DNA of 64,000 nucleotides, taken from NCBI RefSeq assembly GCF_000974445.1, contig NZ_BBOJ01000009.1, forward strand, positions 124,001 to 188,000, in the 5' to 3' direction. This document shows positions 1-8,114 of the stretch, one piece after another. The translations under genes were made by a program, and so were the position numbers. Under the pieces are notes generated by a model. That model was not told the origin of the DNA. It searched no databases and was given only the letters and a program-made list of their open reading frames with translations. The DNA comes from Lentzea aerocolonigenes. GTDB lineage: Bacteria > Actinomycetota > Actinomycetes > Mycobacteriales > Pseudonocardiaceae. Each line of letters begins with the position of its first letter. The stretch's first letter is position 1.

Positions 1-751
1 CGTTCTCGACCATCGGCGGCGGCAGCTCACTGCTCAGCGCGAACAACTCCGGCCCCGGCAGCGGCAGTCCCGCCGGACCGGACGGGAACACGATCTCCTG
101 GGACGTGGTGGGGGACAGGAACACGTTGAAGAACAACGCGGGCCCGTCGCTGGTCTCGATCGACGTCAGCCGCTTCACCCAGTCCTGCAGCGTCGCGCCC
201 TGGTGCGGGCTGTCGGTCACCATGCCGTCGGTGATGTTGATGATGATCGGCGGGAACGAGTCCGGATGCGCCGACACCCAGTCGAACACGTGCGCCCCCG
301 CCACCTCCACCGCCTGGCACATCGGCGTGCGGTAGCCGTGCACGGGATCCACCCACACCGGCATCTTCACGCTGACCGGCATGACGTCGATGGACGGTTC
401 CTCCCGCACCGCGACGGGATTGGCCGCGAGCTCCGGCAACGGCACCAGCCCGCGCCCGGTCAACGCGCCACCGAACGCGCTCTCCACACCCTCACCGCCG
501 GGCCCGGTGATCCGCGCCCCGTAGCTGAACACCCCGACGTCGAAGTAGTGCCGCACCGGCGCGTTGACCTCGATCGTCGCCTTCACGCACATGTCCAGCA
601 GGATGTTGTTGACCGCCAGCGCCGCCCCCGAGGCGAGCGACCCGCTCGTGGCGCCCCAGGCGAGCTTCATGGAGTCCGACCGGTCGAGCAGGATGACGAC
701 ACAACCGGGTGTCGCCCGGGAAACCCATTGCCGGTAAGTGCCCGTGGTCAT
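1..751 (-). CDS. VWA-domain protein (C-terminus beyond window edge)
   Basis: The reading frame is open from an ATG at 751 to the left edge, so the C-terminus is missing. The visible ~250 residues form a von Willebrand factor A domain. Near residues 18-28 is a MIDAS-type segment, VVILLDRSDSMK (DxSxS with D, S and S), and a later strand reads IIINITDGM. There is no signal peptide, so it is probably cytoplasmic. The start overlaps the stop of the upstream zinc-ribbon gene by 4 bases (ATGA), which indicates translational coupling in a three-gene minus-strand operon. VWA proteins act as metal-dependent adhesion or assembly modules. The partner is not identifiable here because the operon continues off the window. 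Confidence 0.88.
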   Translation of the reverse strand, partial: MTTGTYRQWVSRATPGCVVILLDRSDSMKLAWGATSGSLASGAALAVNNILLDMCVKATIEVNAPVRHYFDVGVFSYGARITGPGGEGVESAFGGALTGRGLVPLPELAANPVAVREEPSIDVMPVSVKMPVWVDPVHGYRTPMCQAVEVAGAHVFDWVSAHPDSFPPIIINITDGMVTDSPHQGATLQDWVKRLTSIETSDGPALFFNVFLSPTTSQEIVFPSGPAGLPLPGPELFALSSELPPPMVEN

Positions 752-1326
752 CTTCGCTCCCCTTCGGCAGAGGCGGCCGTGATCAGGTTGTGCCGCACGA
801 CGGTCGCCGGCCACGCGGTACCCGGCAGCCACTCCCACCGGTTGCGGCAGTGCGGGTTGTGGCACTCGAACGCGTACCCCCGTCCCTCACGCCGCACGTC
901 GAGCTCGAACCCCGCGCACCGCGGGCACTGCGCGATCTGCACCCGGTGCGCGTCGAAGTCCTCGAGCGGCACCGAGTTCGTCTCCGGCTGAGGTGGTGGG
1001 GCGGTGACGGGCTTGCCGGTCTGGGTCCACCACTGGTCGTTCGCCTTGGGGGTGGGGGCCGCGGCGGGCAGCGGGGGAGGCGGCACGTGCATCGGCCGGG
1101 GCGGGGGTTGCCTGATCGGTTGCGGCGCAGGCGTTTCCTGTTCTTCGGGCGTCCCGAGGAACAACAGGACGAGCGTGCTGGCGAACAAGGCGCTGAACGT
1201 GATGACGAGCAGCTTCTGCTCGGACTGGAGCTCCTTGTTGAGGACGGCGACGCCGAGCACAGCGCCCACCACCGCGAGCGCCACAGCCGCCACCAGGACC
1301 AACCGTGCGATGACCCGTTGGGACAA
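748..1326 (-). CDS. Two-TM protein with C-terminal zinc ribbon
   Basis: This 192-residue protein uses a TTG start at 1326, chosen because GGAGGG lies six bases upstream and the preceding gene stops only two bases earlier. Two hydrophobic helices (about residues 8-30 and 37-58) are followed by a proline-rich linker. The C-terminal domain of about 60 residues carries CPRC and CHNPHC, a plausible four-ligand zinc ribbon, ending in a Trp-rich WEWLPG segment. The gene sits between an anchored protein of unknown function and a VWA protein, with overlapping or near-overlapping boundaries. Its function is unknown. A membrane-tethered zinc-ribbon adaptor for the VWA protein is inference. Confidence 0.8.
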   Translation of the reverse strand: MSQRVIARLVLVAAVALAVVGAVLGVAVLNKELQSEQKLLVITFSALFASTLVLLFLGTPEEQETPAPQPIRQPPPRPMHVPPPPLPAAAPTPKANDQWWTQTGKPVTAPPPQPETNSVPLEDFDAHRVQIAQCPRCAGFELDVRREGRGYAFECHNPHCRNRWEWLPGTAWPATVVRHNLITAASAEGERR

Positions 1327-1328
1327 GA

Positions 1329-1772
1329 TCAGCCCTCCTTGACGAAGAGATTGAAGGGACCGGTCTTCCGGTTGACCTGCCAGCAAGGCGTGGCCGGTTT
1401 CTCGTTGGTGGGGTCCACCCCCACCCACCTGCCCTTGAGCTGTGCGCACACCGTGAACGTGCCGTCCGCGACGGGGCCTGTGACGCTGCCGTTCTCATCG
1501 AGCTTGAGCGGCTTGCCGGACTGGATCGTCACCGAGCTGACGACCTCCCCGGTCGCCGGCTCGGTGTCCTGGTTGTCGGGGTCGGTCGTCTTCGCGAGCC
1601 GCAGGCGAACCGTCACGGTGCCGGCGGTCGCCTGCTCTGTCGGCTGCGCAGTCTGCTTCGAGTTCTTCTCCTCGGCGGGACTCATGGCACTGCCGAGCAC
1701 CAGTGCGACCGCGAGCGAGATCAGCAACGCGTACGCCGGCGCCATGAACTGGCTGCGCATCCACTCAGGCAT
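1329..1772 (-). CDS. Hypothetical membrane-anchored protein
   Basis: This 147-residue protein has an N-terminal hydrophobic helix (about residues 10-30) that may be an uncleaved signal anchor. A Gln/Thr-rich stretch follows, then a beta-rich domain of about 90 residues containing VRLRLAKT, VVSSVTIQSGKPL and two Cys near the end. I recognise no family. It is the first gene of the minus-strand operon with the zinc-ribbon and VWA genes. Its stop lies two bases before the next start. The ATG at 1772 faces the plus-strand gene at 1843 across a 70-bp gap that must hold divergent promoters. Confidence 0.75.
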   Translation of the reverse strand: MPEWMRSQFMAPAYALLISLAVALVLGSAMSPAEEKNSKQTAQPTEQATAGTVTVRLRLAKTTDPDNQDTEPATGEVVSSVTIQSGKPLKLDENGSVTGPVADGTFTVCAQLKGRWVGVDPTNEKPATPCWQVNRKTGPFNLFVKEG

Positions 1773-1842
1773 AGCGGTTCACCGGACGCCTCCCTGCGGT
1801 CAGGCGAGTCCTCACCTGTGAGTCGCACGGGAGTGCTGAAGC

Positions 1843-2406
1843 GTGTCAGTGGACGCGTCCCATTCCCACGAATGGCCCAACGCCGACCTGATCACTAGGC
1901 TGGGCGACGTGCCGGGGAGGAAGAAGCGCGCGGGTGGACTGCCGCGCTGGGCGGGCCCCTTCTACCTGACAGCAGGCGCGATCACGCTGATCTGGGCCGG
2001 AGTGCTGTTCAACGACTTCTTGAACGTGCCAGAACGCTGCCCGGACACCAGGGTGCGCTGCGGGGCGTTCCTGACCACGTCGCTGCGCCAGTACACGATG
2101 TCCTGGGTCGTCTTCGACGTCGCGCTCGCGACGATGCTGGTCGTCACCGGCTGGCTCGCCCTGCGCCGGCGGGACCACGTGCAGCTGCCCGCCTCGGTGA
2201 CCGGCGCGTTGCTGTTCGTGGACGCCTGGTTCGACACGATGTCCAGCCCGCGCCGCGACCGGCCGCTCGCCTGGGCGCAGGCGTTGTTCGTCGAGGTGCC
2301 CCTGGGCGTGCTGTGCCTGTGGATCGCCGGGCGCGCGGAACGTGCCCGGCGGGAACGGCTCGCCGACGCGTTGCGACGGCTGGGCGAAGAGGAGGGAACG
2401 TCGTGA
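1843..2406 (+). CDS. Hypothetical integral membrane protein
   Basis: This 187-residue protein has about four hydrophobic segments (roughly 38-56, 85-108, 118-132, 145-163). The charged cytoplasmic-type tail, rich in Arg and Glu, ends in GEEEGTS. A second in-frame GTG lies two codons downstream of the chosen GTG start. The short motif DAWFDTMSSP in the third segment is typical of an actinobacterial membrane-protein family of unknown function. Its stop overlaps the GTG of the next small gene (GTGA), so the two are probably cotranslated. Confidence 0.75.
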   Translation: MSVDASHSHEWPNADLITRLGDVPGRKKRAGGLPRWAGPFYLTAGAITLIWAGVLFNDFLNVPERCPDTRVRCGAFLTTSLRQYTMSWVVFDVALATMLVVTGWLALRRRDHVQLPASVTGALLFVDAWFDTMSSPRRDRPLAWAQALFVEVPLGVLCLWIAGRAERARRERLADALRRLGEEEGTS

Positions 2407-2540
2407 CCGGCCAAGAAGGCGTTGTCGTGGTCCCGAAGGGCCGGCAGGGGCAGGTCCTTCGGGACGCACGGGCCACAGTGGAGGCCGAGCACCGCGCCCG
2501 CAACGCGAAGGCCTTGCGGGACAACGGTTTCGTCGACTAG
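2403..2540 (+). CDS. Small hydrophilic protein, 45 aa
   Basis: The GTG start at 2403 overlaps the upstream TGA (GTGA), so translational coupling is likely. The product is 45 residues and charged, with an alpha-helical Arg/Ala/Glu-rich second half. It has no recognisable domain. Its TAG stop at 2538-2540 shares three bases with the TAG stop of the convergent beta-propeller gene (CTAG at 2537-2540). The coding call rests mainly on the coupling and on the tight packing. Confidence 0.55.
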   Translation: MTGQEGVVVVPKGRQGQVLRDARATVEAEHRARNAKALRDNGFVD

Positions 2541-3799
2541 CGAGCCGAACCGGTCCAGCCGGCGCTGATGCGGGCGATGCGCACGCGCTGCGGGTGGTCG
2601 CCGACCGGCACGGAGACGGTCTTCTGCCCGGTGCCGAAGTCGATCGCGGTGACCTGGTCGGAGCCGCTCTCGGAGATCACGCACGCGCGGCCGTCACCGC
2701 TGACGGTGGCCCAGTACGGCTTCGAGGCCGTGACGAGCGGGCCTTCCTGCAACGTGCCGCGGTCCACGACGGTGGCGTAGTCGTCCATCGTTCCCGCGAC
2801 GCACAGCTTGCTGCCGTCGGGGCTCATGGACAGGCCGTGGTGGCGCGAGTCGTTGACGAACGTGGTGCGGTCGTCGCTCGTGTTCGGGTTCTTCGGCAGG
2901 GTCTTGACCCGCGTGACCTTGTCGGTGGCGACGTCGTACTCGACGAAACCGTTGAAGAACGACACCTGGAAGTACAGCTTCGAGAAGTCCGGGCTGAACA
3001 TCGCGGGCCGCACGGCGTTCGACAGGTCCTTGCGGCCGAAGGCGTCCAGCCTGGCGCGCATGTCGATGGTCCTGACGATCTGGAAGGTGTTCGCGTCGAC
3101 GACCGTGATGTGCCGGTCGCCCTTCATGAAGTCCTGCCAGGGCGCGTCGAAGTTGTTGTTGACCTCGCCGATCGACATGTTCCAGAGGTAGCGGCCGCCG
3201 TTGGTGAAGACGTTCTCGTGCGGCTTGTCACCGGTCTTGAACGAACCGAGCTGCGTGCCGGTGTTGATGTCCAGCACGTGCACGGTGTTGGAGGTCGACG
3301 CGGAGACCGCGATCCTGGTGCCGTCGGGGGAGACGGCCATGTGGTCGGACCGGAAGCCCGACACCGGGAAGCGCCACTTGATCTGCCCCGTGGCGAGGTC
3401 GAGCGAGACGACGTCGGCGAAGCTCGGCCGCGAGACGACCATGGCCGTGCCGTCGGGTGTGGCGTACATGTCGTCGACGAACTGGTCGTGTCCCTCGCCG
3501 GGGCCCGACCGGATGCCGAGGAAGAACGCCAGCTTGATCGGGTTGAGGTAGATCTCGGTCAGCCGCGCGTCCTTGTCGGGGATGACGTTGAGCCGGCCGA
3601 TCTTCGCGAAGTCGCCGGTGGACTTGATGACGTCGGCGGTGCCGTCCCAGTTGTTGCCGACGAACATCACCTCGCGCAGTGGCGCCGCGGAGGCGGCCGG
3701 GGCGGTGACGCAGGCCGTGAGGACAGCCGCCGCAGCGACGGCGTGCGTGAGGCGACGACGTGTGAGAGCGCTTCCGGAAGCTTTCCGTGCAGGGTGCAT
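2537..3799 (-). CDS. Exported beta-propeller (YVTN-type) protein
   Basis: This 420-residue protein starts at the ATG at 3799. The N-terminus is Arg-rich (LTRRRLTH) and then hydrophobic. LTAC at residue 30 could be a lipobox and APAASA could be a type I cleavage site, so it is exported but the anchor is uncertain. The mature part has repeated strands with the signatures SPDGTRIAVS, SPDFSKLYF, SPDGSKLCV and SGDGRACVI, the classic blades of a seven-bladed YVTN/WD-like propeller. Such proteins bind ligands or act as lactonase-like scaffolds, and no catalytic residues can be assigned. A 30-bp palindrome lies 54 bp upstream, towards the divergent TetR gene, which probably controls it. Confidence 0.85.
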   Translation of the reverse strand: MHPARKASGSALTRRRLTHAVAAAAVLTACVTAPAASAAPLREVMFVGNNWDGTADVIKSTGDFAKIGRLNVIPDKDARLTEIYLNPIKLAFFLGIRSGPGEGHDQFVDDMYATPDGTAMVVSRPSFADVVSLDLATGQIKWRFPVSGFRSDHMAVSPDGTRIAVSASTSNTVHVLDINTGTQLGSFKTGDKPHENVFTNGGRYLWNMSIGEVNNNFDAPWQDFMKGDRHITVVDANTFQIVRTIDMRARLDAFGRKDLSNAVRPAMFSPDFSKLYFQVSFFNGFVEYDVATDKVTRVKTLPKNPNTSDDRTTFVNDSRHHGLSMSPDGSKLCVAGTMDDYATVVDRGTLQEGPLVTASKPYWATVSGDGRACVISESGSDQVTAIDFGTGQKTVSVPVGDHPQRVRIARISAGWTGSAR

Positions 3800-3852
3800 C
3801 GCTACTTCTCCGTTGAAGTCGGCGCCCGCGAGGGAAGGCGCGTGCCGCAGGG

Positions 3853-3882
3853 AGAATCTGAACTTGGTCAAGTTCAGATTCT
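3853..3882. promoter_or_regulatory. 30-bp perfect palindrome, putative TetR operator
   Basis: The 14-bp arm AGAATCTGAACTTG, a 2-bp GT centre and the exact reverse-complement arm lie between the divergent beta-propeller gene (start 3799) and the TetR gene (start 3965). The length, symmetry and position fit an autoregulatory TetR-family operator. It could also form a hairpin in either transcript, but the location at a divergent promoter favours protein binding. Confidence 0.75.
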
Positions 3883-3964
3883 GGCTACTGGATAGTAGGC
3901 TCCGCGTGATCCGTGCCACAAGACCCAGTGGGGGAAACTGCCGTGCGGAACTGATGGAGGTGCG

Positions 3965-4609
3965 GTGGCAGGCAGGATCACCCCGGCGGAGGGCCGATAC
4001 GGGGGCAAGGACGCGGCCGAGCGCCGGGACGAGCGGCGCAGGCGGTTCCGGGAAGCGGGCCTGGACGTCTTCGGCGCCGGGCCGGGGTACCGCGGCACCC
4101 GCCTGGGCGACCTGTGCAAGGCCGCCGGGCTGTCGAGCCGCCAGTTCTACGAGGAGTACCGCACTCTGGAGGACCTGCTGGCCGACCTGCACCTGTACGT
4201 CAACGACGTGGCGGGGAAGGCCGTCGCCGACGCGTTGCCCGGCATCGCGCACCTGAGCCTGCCCGAAATGCTTCCCCTGCTGGTGCACGCCTACGTGAAG
4301 GGCGCCTGCGCCGACCTGCGGCACGCCCGCATCGCCTACGTCGAGGTCGTCGGCGTCAGCCCGCGCATGGACCGCCAGCGCCTCGAACGCCGGTCCGTCT
4401 GGGTCGAGATGATCAACCGGCTGGCCGCGGACGCCGTCTCCCGCGGCGAGATCCCTCCCGGCAACTACCGGATCACCGCCGCGGCCATCATCGGCTCCGT
4501 CAACGGGCTCATGCACGACTGGGTGGTCGGCTGGGTCGACGCGACGCTGGACGAGATCGCGGACGAGCTGGCCCAGCTGGTGCTCGGCCGGTACAACATC
4601 GCCGGCTGA
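3965..4609 (+). CDS. TetR/AcrR-family regulator
   Basis: This 214-residue protein has an N-terminal HTH (about residues 20-65). The recognition-helix region includes TRLGDLCKAAGLSSRQFYEEY, with the family's typical Phe-Tyr at the end of the helix. The remainder is a helical ligand-binding domain with GLMHDWVVGWVD near the C-terminus. The GTG at 3965 follows a GGAGG at a short distance. It is divergent from the exported beta-propeller gene with a 30-bp palindrome between them, so it probably represses that gene and itself. The ligand is unknown. Confidence 0.88.
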   Translation: MAGRITPAEGRYGGKDAAERRDERRRRFREAGLDVFGAGPGYRGTRLGDLCKAAGLSSRQFYEEYRTLEDLLADLHLYVNDVAGKAVADALPGIAHLSLPEMLPLLVHAYVKGACADLRHARIAYVEVVGVSPRMDRQRLERRSVWVEMINRLAADAVSRGEIPPGNYRITAAAIIGSVNGLMHDWVVGWVDATLDEIADELAQLVLGRYNIAG

Positions 4610-4646
4610 GACGATCCGCAGATCACTTCGCGGGCATGCTGGTGCC

Positions 4647-5411
4647 ATGGTTGAGGATTTCGCCGTGCACCTCGTGTTCGACGGACCGGGCGACGCACCG
4701 CCGTTCGTGCTCACCTCGGGGCTCGGAGGCGCGATCGCCGACTGGGACGCCGTGACCCGGTTGCTCGTGCCGCGAGCGCGGGTGCTGCGGTTCGACCGGC
4801 CGGGCAACGGTTCCAGCGTCCCGTCTCGAGAGCCCGTCACGCTGCGGCGCGAGGTGGGCGTGCTGGACGCGGTGCTGGACGCCGCGGGAGGCCCGGCCGT
4901 GCTGGTCGGGCACTCGCTCGCCGGGCTGCACGTCGAGGGCTACGCCCGGCTGCGTCCGGAGCGCGTGCGGGGTGTGGTGCTCGTGGACCCCAGCCTCGTG
5001 CCGCCAGGAGTCGGGCGGCCGTTCGACGTGGGCTCGGTGGTCGCCGCCGCCTTCGTCCGATGTGGACTCACCGGTCTGGCGGCGCGGTGTGCCAGTTCGT
5101 TGCTCCGCCTGGCCGGCCGGCCTGCGATCCGTCCCGCCGTGGTGGCGGAGCTGGCCGCGTATCCGGAGATGGCCGCCGAGCTGGACGCGCTGCGAGGTGC
5201 GCATCCGTTGCCCGACGTGCCGTGGCAGGTTCTGACGGCAGGCAAGGCGCTCGGTCGTTCTCCCAGGCGTGTGCTCGCCGCGCACGAGTCGATGGCAGGC
5301 CTGTCGCCGCGAGGGGTGCATCGCGTGGTGCCGGGCTCGACGCACATGATGCAGCTCGACGAACCGGAGGTGGTCGCCGAGGCCGCCCTGAGGTGCCTCG
5401 CGCCCCGCTGA
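4647..5411 (+). CDS. Alpha/beta hydrolase
   Basis: This 254-residue alpha/beta-hydrolase-fold protein has the nucleophile elbow GHSLAG with Ser90. An oxyanion-type loop, TSGLGG, lies near residue 23, an Asp is in VVLVDPS, and a late His is in GSTHMMQLDEP. There is no signal peptide, so it is cytoplasmic. It follows the TetR gene by 37 bp on the same strand and could be cotranscribed. The family covers esterases, lactonases and C-C hydrolases, and no substrate can be assigned from sequence. Confidence 0.85.
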   Translation: MVEDFAVHLVFDGPGDAPPFVLTSGLGGAIADWDAVTRLLVPRARVLRFDRPGNGSSVPSREPVTLRREVGVLDAVLDAAGGPAVLVGHSLAGLHVEGYARLRPERVRGVVLVDPSLVPPGVGRPFDVGSVVAAAFVRCGLTGLAARCASSLLRLAGRPAIRPAVVAELAAYPEMAAELDALRGAHPLPDVPWQVLTAGKALGRSPRRVLAAHESMAGLSPRGVHRVVPGSTHMMQLDEPEVVAEAALRCLAPR

Positions 5412-5539
5412 ACCCTCCCGCCGAGGTGCTCGAGCTGAGGTGCGGGGTGACTCCTGGCGCAGGACACCAGATCACCTCGGGCGGACCGAATTGCCGCAAC
5501 TCGCCCCCTGAACGCCGGAACTCGTGCCAGGGTCGGACC

Positions 5540-6151
5540 ATGCGTGCTGTCGTCGTCACCGTTGTTGTCGCGCTCCTGTTCTCCTCTGGCTGCGCTGCCC
5601 GGCGGAACACCGCGGGGTCGGACGGTGGTGCTGACGCCACGGTCGTCACCGTGCTGCCGACGAGCGAGCCGGTCCAGCCGACGTACGTGCCGCCGAACGG
5701 GCCGTGCGCCGTCCAGGTGAACCTCCCCGAGCCCGCGACCACCACGACCACGCCTCCCGCCGCACGCCCGACCGGCAGCCACACCCCGGACGTCGCGCCG
5801 CACAACGCGGAGAACAACGGCTGGAAGGTCCGCAAGGGTCTGTCACCGGAGGCCCGTCAGGCCGGCGCGACCGCCGCGGAGAAGATCAAGCAGCCGCTGG
5901 CGGCGCTGTGCGGCGCCGGCGACTTCGCACTGGACCCGACGCGAAAGGCGTTGGCGGACCAGGGATTCGCCGACGCCACCGTGCAGTACGTCCGCACGCC
6001 GGTGGGCATGCGCGAACTCGCACCGGGGGTCTTCTTCGCCCTCGAGATCGGTGCCGCCTGCGTGCTCGGTGACCTCACGCCAGGCAGTCTGCGCCTGTCC
6101 GTCGACGGTCACACCGGTGAGAACTCCTGCGTCGAGCCGTTCTCACACTGA
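5540..6151 (+). CDS. Putative lipoprotein
   Basis: This 203-residue protein has a signal peptide ending in the lipobox LFSSGC (Cys at about residue 18). A Thr/Pro-rich linker follows (about 65-85), then a folded domain of about 110 residues containing three Cys. The ATG at 5540 was chosen because it begins the signal peptide; the frame is open further upstream without a plausible start. Exported lipoproteins of this size with a Pro/Thr stalk are common in actinomycetes and mostly uncharacterised. It converges with the catabolic operon, overlapping its last gene by 43 bp. Confidence 0.8.
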   Translation: MRAVVVTVVVALLFSSGCAARRNTAGSDGGADATVVTVLPTSEPVQPTYVPPNGPCAVQVNLPEPATTTTTPPAARPTGSHTPDVAPHNAENNGWKVRKGLSPEARQAGATAAEKIKQPLAALCGAGDFALDPTRKALADQGFADATVQYVRTPVGMRELAPGVFFALEIGAACVLGDLTPGSLRLSVDGHTGENSCVEPFSH

Positions 6152-7353
6152 CCACGTGTCTCCGATGCACCAGCACCACTCGCAGAGTCAGGGACAGGCG
6201 GCAAGCTGGCGAAGGTCTCCTCCACCCAGTCGGCGACGAAGTCCCGGACGTGCGGCAGGTGGTCCAAGCCGATGTGCTCCGCGCCGCCCTCTTCCGCTGT
6301 GAAGATCCGCAGCTCGCGTTTGGGGCTGTTGACCGCCTGGTCGTAGGAGCGGTGCGCGTAGGCCAGCGGGATCTGCCGGTCGTTCTCGCCGTGGCAGATC
6401 AGGAACGGCACGGTGATCTTCTCCACGACTCCGTCCAGCCGCACGTCGTCGGCGTGGGTGAGGAACGAGTCGAGGTCGTCGAAACCCCACACCCACAGGA
6501 CGTGCTCCCAGTAGTGGGGGACCGGGCGTTCGCCCTCGCGTTCGACGCGGCGGCGTTGCACCGCGCCCCAGTCGTGGTTGGCGCCCCAGGCGACGACGAG
6601 CGCCAGGCGCTTCTCGAACGCGGCCGCTCGCGGGGCGTAGTAGCCGCCGAGCGACCAGCCGGCCAGGCCGATTCGTCGCGGGTCGACGTCGTCGCGAGTT
6701 TCGAGGTAGTCGACGCACGCGGCGGCCCACACCTCCGTCTCGATCCGTGACGTCAGGCCGCCCAGGCGCAGCGCCTCGCCGGAGCCGGGGGTGTCGACCA
6801 TGAGCGTCGAGATGCCGCGTGCGGCGAGCTCGTCGGAGACCCCGGACAGGTAGATGTGCTCCTTCGTGCTGTCCAGGCCGTTCCACATGATCATCACGGG
6901 CGCCGGGCCGTGGTCGGCCGCGGGTGCCTTGGTGAAGTACGCGGGCAGAGTGGTGCCCTCGAAGGGGATCCAGACCCGGCTGGTGCGGGGATCGGCCAGG
7001 GCGAAGGACTTCTGCATGAGGTCGAGGCACCGCTCGTAGGTGGCGACGCGGTCGGGGGAGGACGCGCTCTGCATGCGTTCGGCCTGCACGAGGTAGTTCG
7101 TGGCCCGCGCGTAGAGGCGGCCCGCGTTCCGGGTGCGGCCGGCTTTCTCGGCTGCCTCCGCCTGGCCGACCAGAGCGTCGGCCAGCTGTGTCCACGCCTG
7201 GAGGAACTCGGTGGTGCCGGCGTCCTCACCGCGTCCGGCGGCCTCGCGGATCGGCCGGCAGGCGCGGTCGACCTCGTCGATCAGGCCGCCGCTGTTGAGC
7301 GTGGCCACAACGCTCAGGTTCCACACGTAGTTGCCGGGGAAGTACTCGAACAC
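6109..7353 (-). CDS. Alpha/beta hydrolase, 2,6-dihydropseudooxynicotine-hydrolase-like
   Basis: This 414-residue protein has a helical N-terminal cap (about residues 1-130) followed by an alpha/beta-hydrolase core. The nucleophile elbow is GWSLGGYYAPR, the acid is in CHGENDRQIPL, and the His is in GAEHIGLDH. This two-part architecture is typical of the FrsA/DHPON-hydrolase group, which cleaves C-C bonds in heteroaromatic catabolism. The GTG at 7353 follows AGAGGA six bases upstream, and without it the frame runs into the SDR gene in a shadow frame. It is the last gene of the catabolic operon, 17 bp after the SDR. The C-C hydrolase role is inference. Confidence 0.85.
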   Translation of the reverse strand: MFEYFPGNYVWNLSVVATLNSGGLIDEVDRACRPIREAAGRGEDAGTTEFLQAWTQLADALVGQAEAAEKAGRTRNAGRLYARATNYLVQAERMQSASSPDRVATYERCLDLMQKSFALADPRTSRVWIPFEGTTLPAYFTKAPAADHGPAPVMIMWNGLDSTKEHIYLSGVSDELAARGISTLMVDTPGSGEALRLGGLTSRIETEVWAAACVDYLETRDDVDPRRIGLAGWSLGGYYAPRAAAFEKRLALVVAWGANHDWGAVQRRRVEREGERPVPHYWEHVLWVWGFDDLDSFLTHADDVRLDGVVEKITVPFLICHGENDRQIPLAYAHRSYDQAVNSPKRELRIFTAEEGGAEHIGLDHLPHVRDFVADWVEETFASLPPVPDSASGAGASETRGQCENGSTQEFSPV

Positions 7354-7370
7354 GGTTGGTCCTCTCGTGG

Positions 7371-8114
7371 TCAGGTGCGGAGGGCGTCGCTGATCGACTT
7401 CACTCCGCCGTGGGCGGTCAGGCCGCCGTCGACGGGGATCTCGGCGCCGGTGATGAACGAGGCGTCGTCGCTGATCAGGAACACCACCAGCGGTGCGATC
7501 TCGTCGGCGGATCCGGTGCGGCCCAACGGTGTCTCGGCGATGTTCGCGTCGCGGAACGCCGGGGACGCCGACGCGGTCATGGGTGTCTCGATGTAGCCGG
7601 GATGCACGGCGTTCACGCGGATGCCGCGACCACCGAGCTCCAGGCAGGCGCTTTTCGTCAGTCCTCGCACGGCCCACTTGCTGGTGGTGTAGGCGAGCGG
7701 GTAGTGCCCGGTCAGTGCGGCCGCCGAGCCGAGGGTGACGATCGAGCCGCCGGCGTTCATCAGCGGCAGCACGGACTGGACGGCCAGCAGCACGCCGCCG
7801 ACGTTGACGGCGTGGACGCGGGCGAGGTCCGCGGGATCGAGCTCGCCCAGCCGCGGGCGCAGGGTGATGCCCGCGCTGGTGACCAGGCCGTCGATGCGCC
7901 CGTACCGCCGCGCGGCGTGGGCGACGAGATCGGACCAGCCGTCCGCGTCGGTGACATCGAACCGGTGGAAGTCCACATCGGACTCGTCGGAGGAGTCGAG
8001 GTCGACACCGATCACCTCGGCGCCCTCCACGACGAGCAGACGTGCCACCGCCGCGCCCAGTCCACGACCGGCTCCGGTGACGAGCACGACCTTCCCCGCC
8101 ACCCGGCCCGTCAC
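7371..8114 (-). CDS. SDR-family oxidoreductase
   Basis: This is a 247-residue classical short-chain dehydrogenase. It has the NAD(P)-binding motif TGAGRGLG near residue 13, a variant Asn motif (TSAG), a catalytic YTTSK with a preceding Ser in LGSAAAL, and the C-terminal GAEIPVDGG. Asp in GVDLD at the end of beta-2 favours NAD over NADP. The GTG start overlaps the stop of the fumarylacetoacetase-family gene (GTGA). In this operon it probably oxidises or reduces a ring-cleavage intermediate; the exact step is unknown. Confidence 0.92.
   Translation of the reverse strand: MTGRVAGKVVLVTGAGRGLGAAVARLLVVEGAEVIGVDLDSSDESDVDFHRFDVTDADGWSDLVAHAARRYGRIDGLVTSAGITLRPRLGELDPADLARVHAVNVGGVLLAVQSVLPLMNAGGSIVTLGSAAALTGHYPLAYTTSKWAVRGLTKSACLELGGRGIRVNAVHPGYIETPMTASASPAFRDANIAETPLGRTGSADEIAPLVVFLISDDASFITGAEIPVDGGLTAHGGVKSISDALRT

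Noticed and set aside
3768..3786. GAGAGCGCTTCC near the beta-propeller start as a CebR-like box
   Set aside because: It is inside coding sequence, imperfect, and the gene has no link to cellulose.
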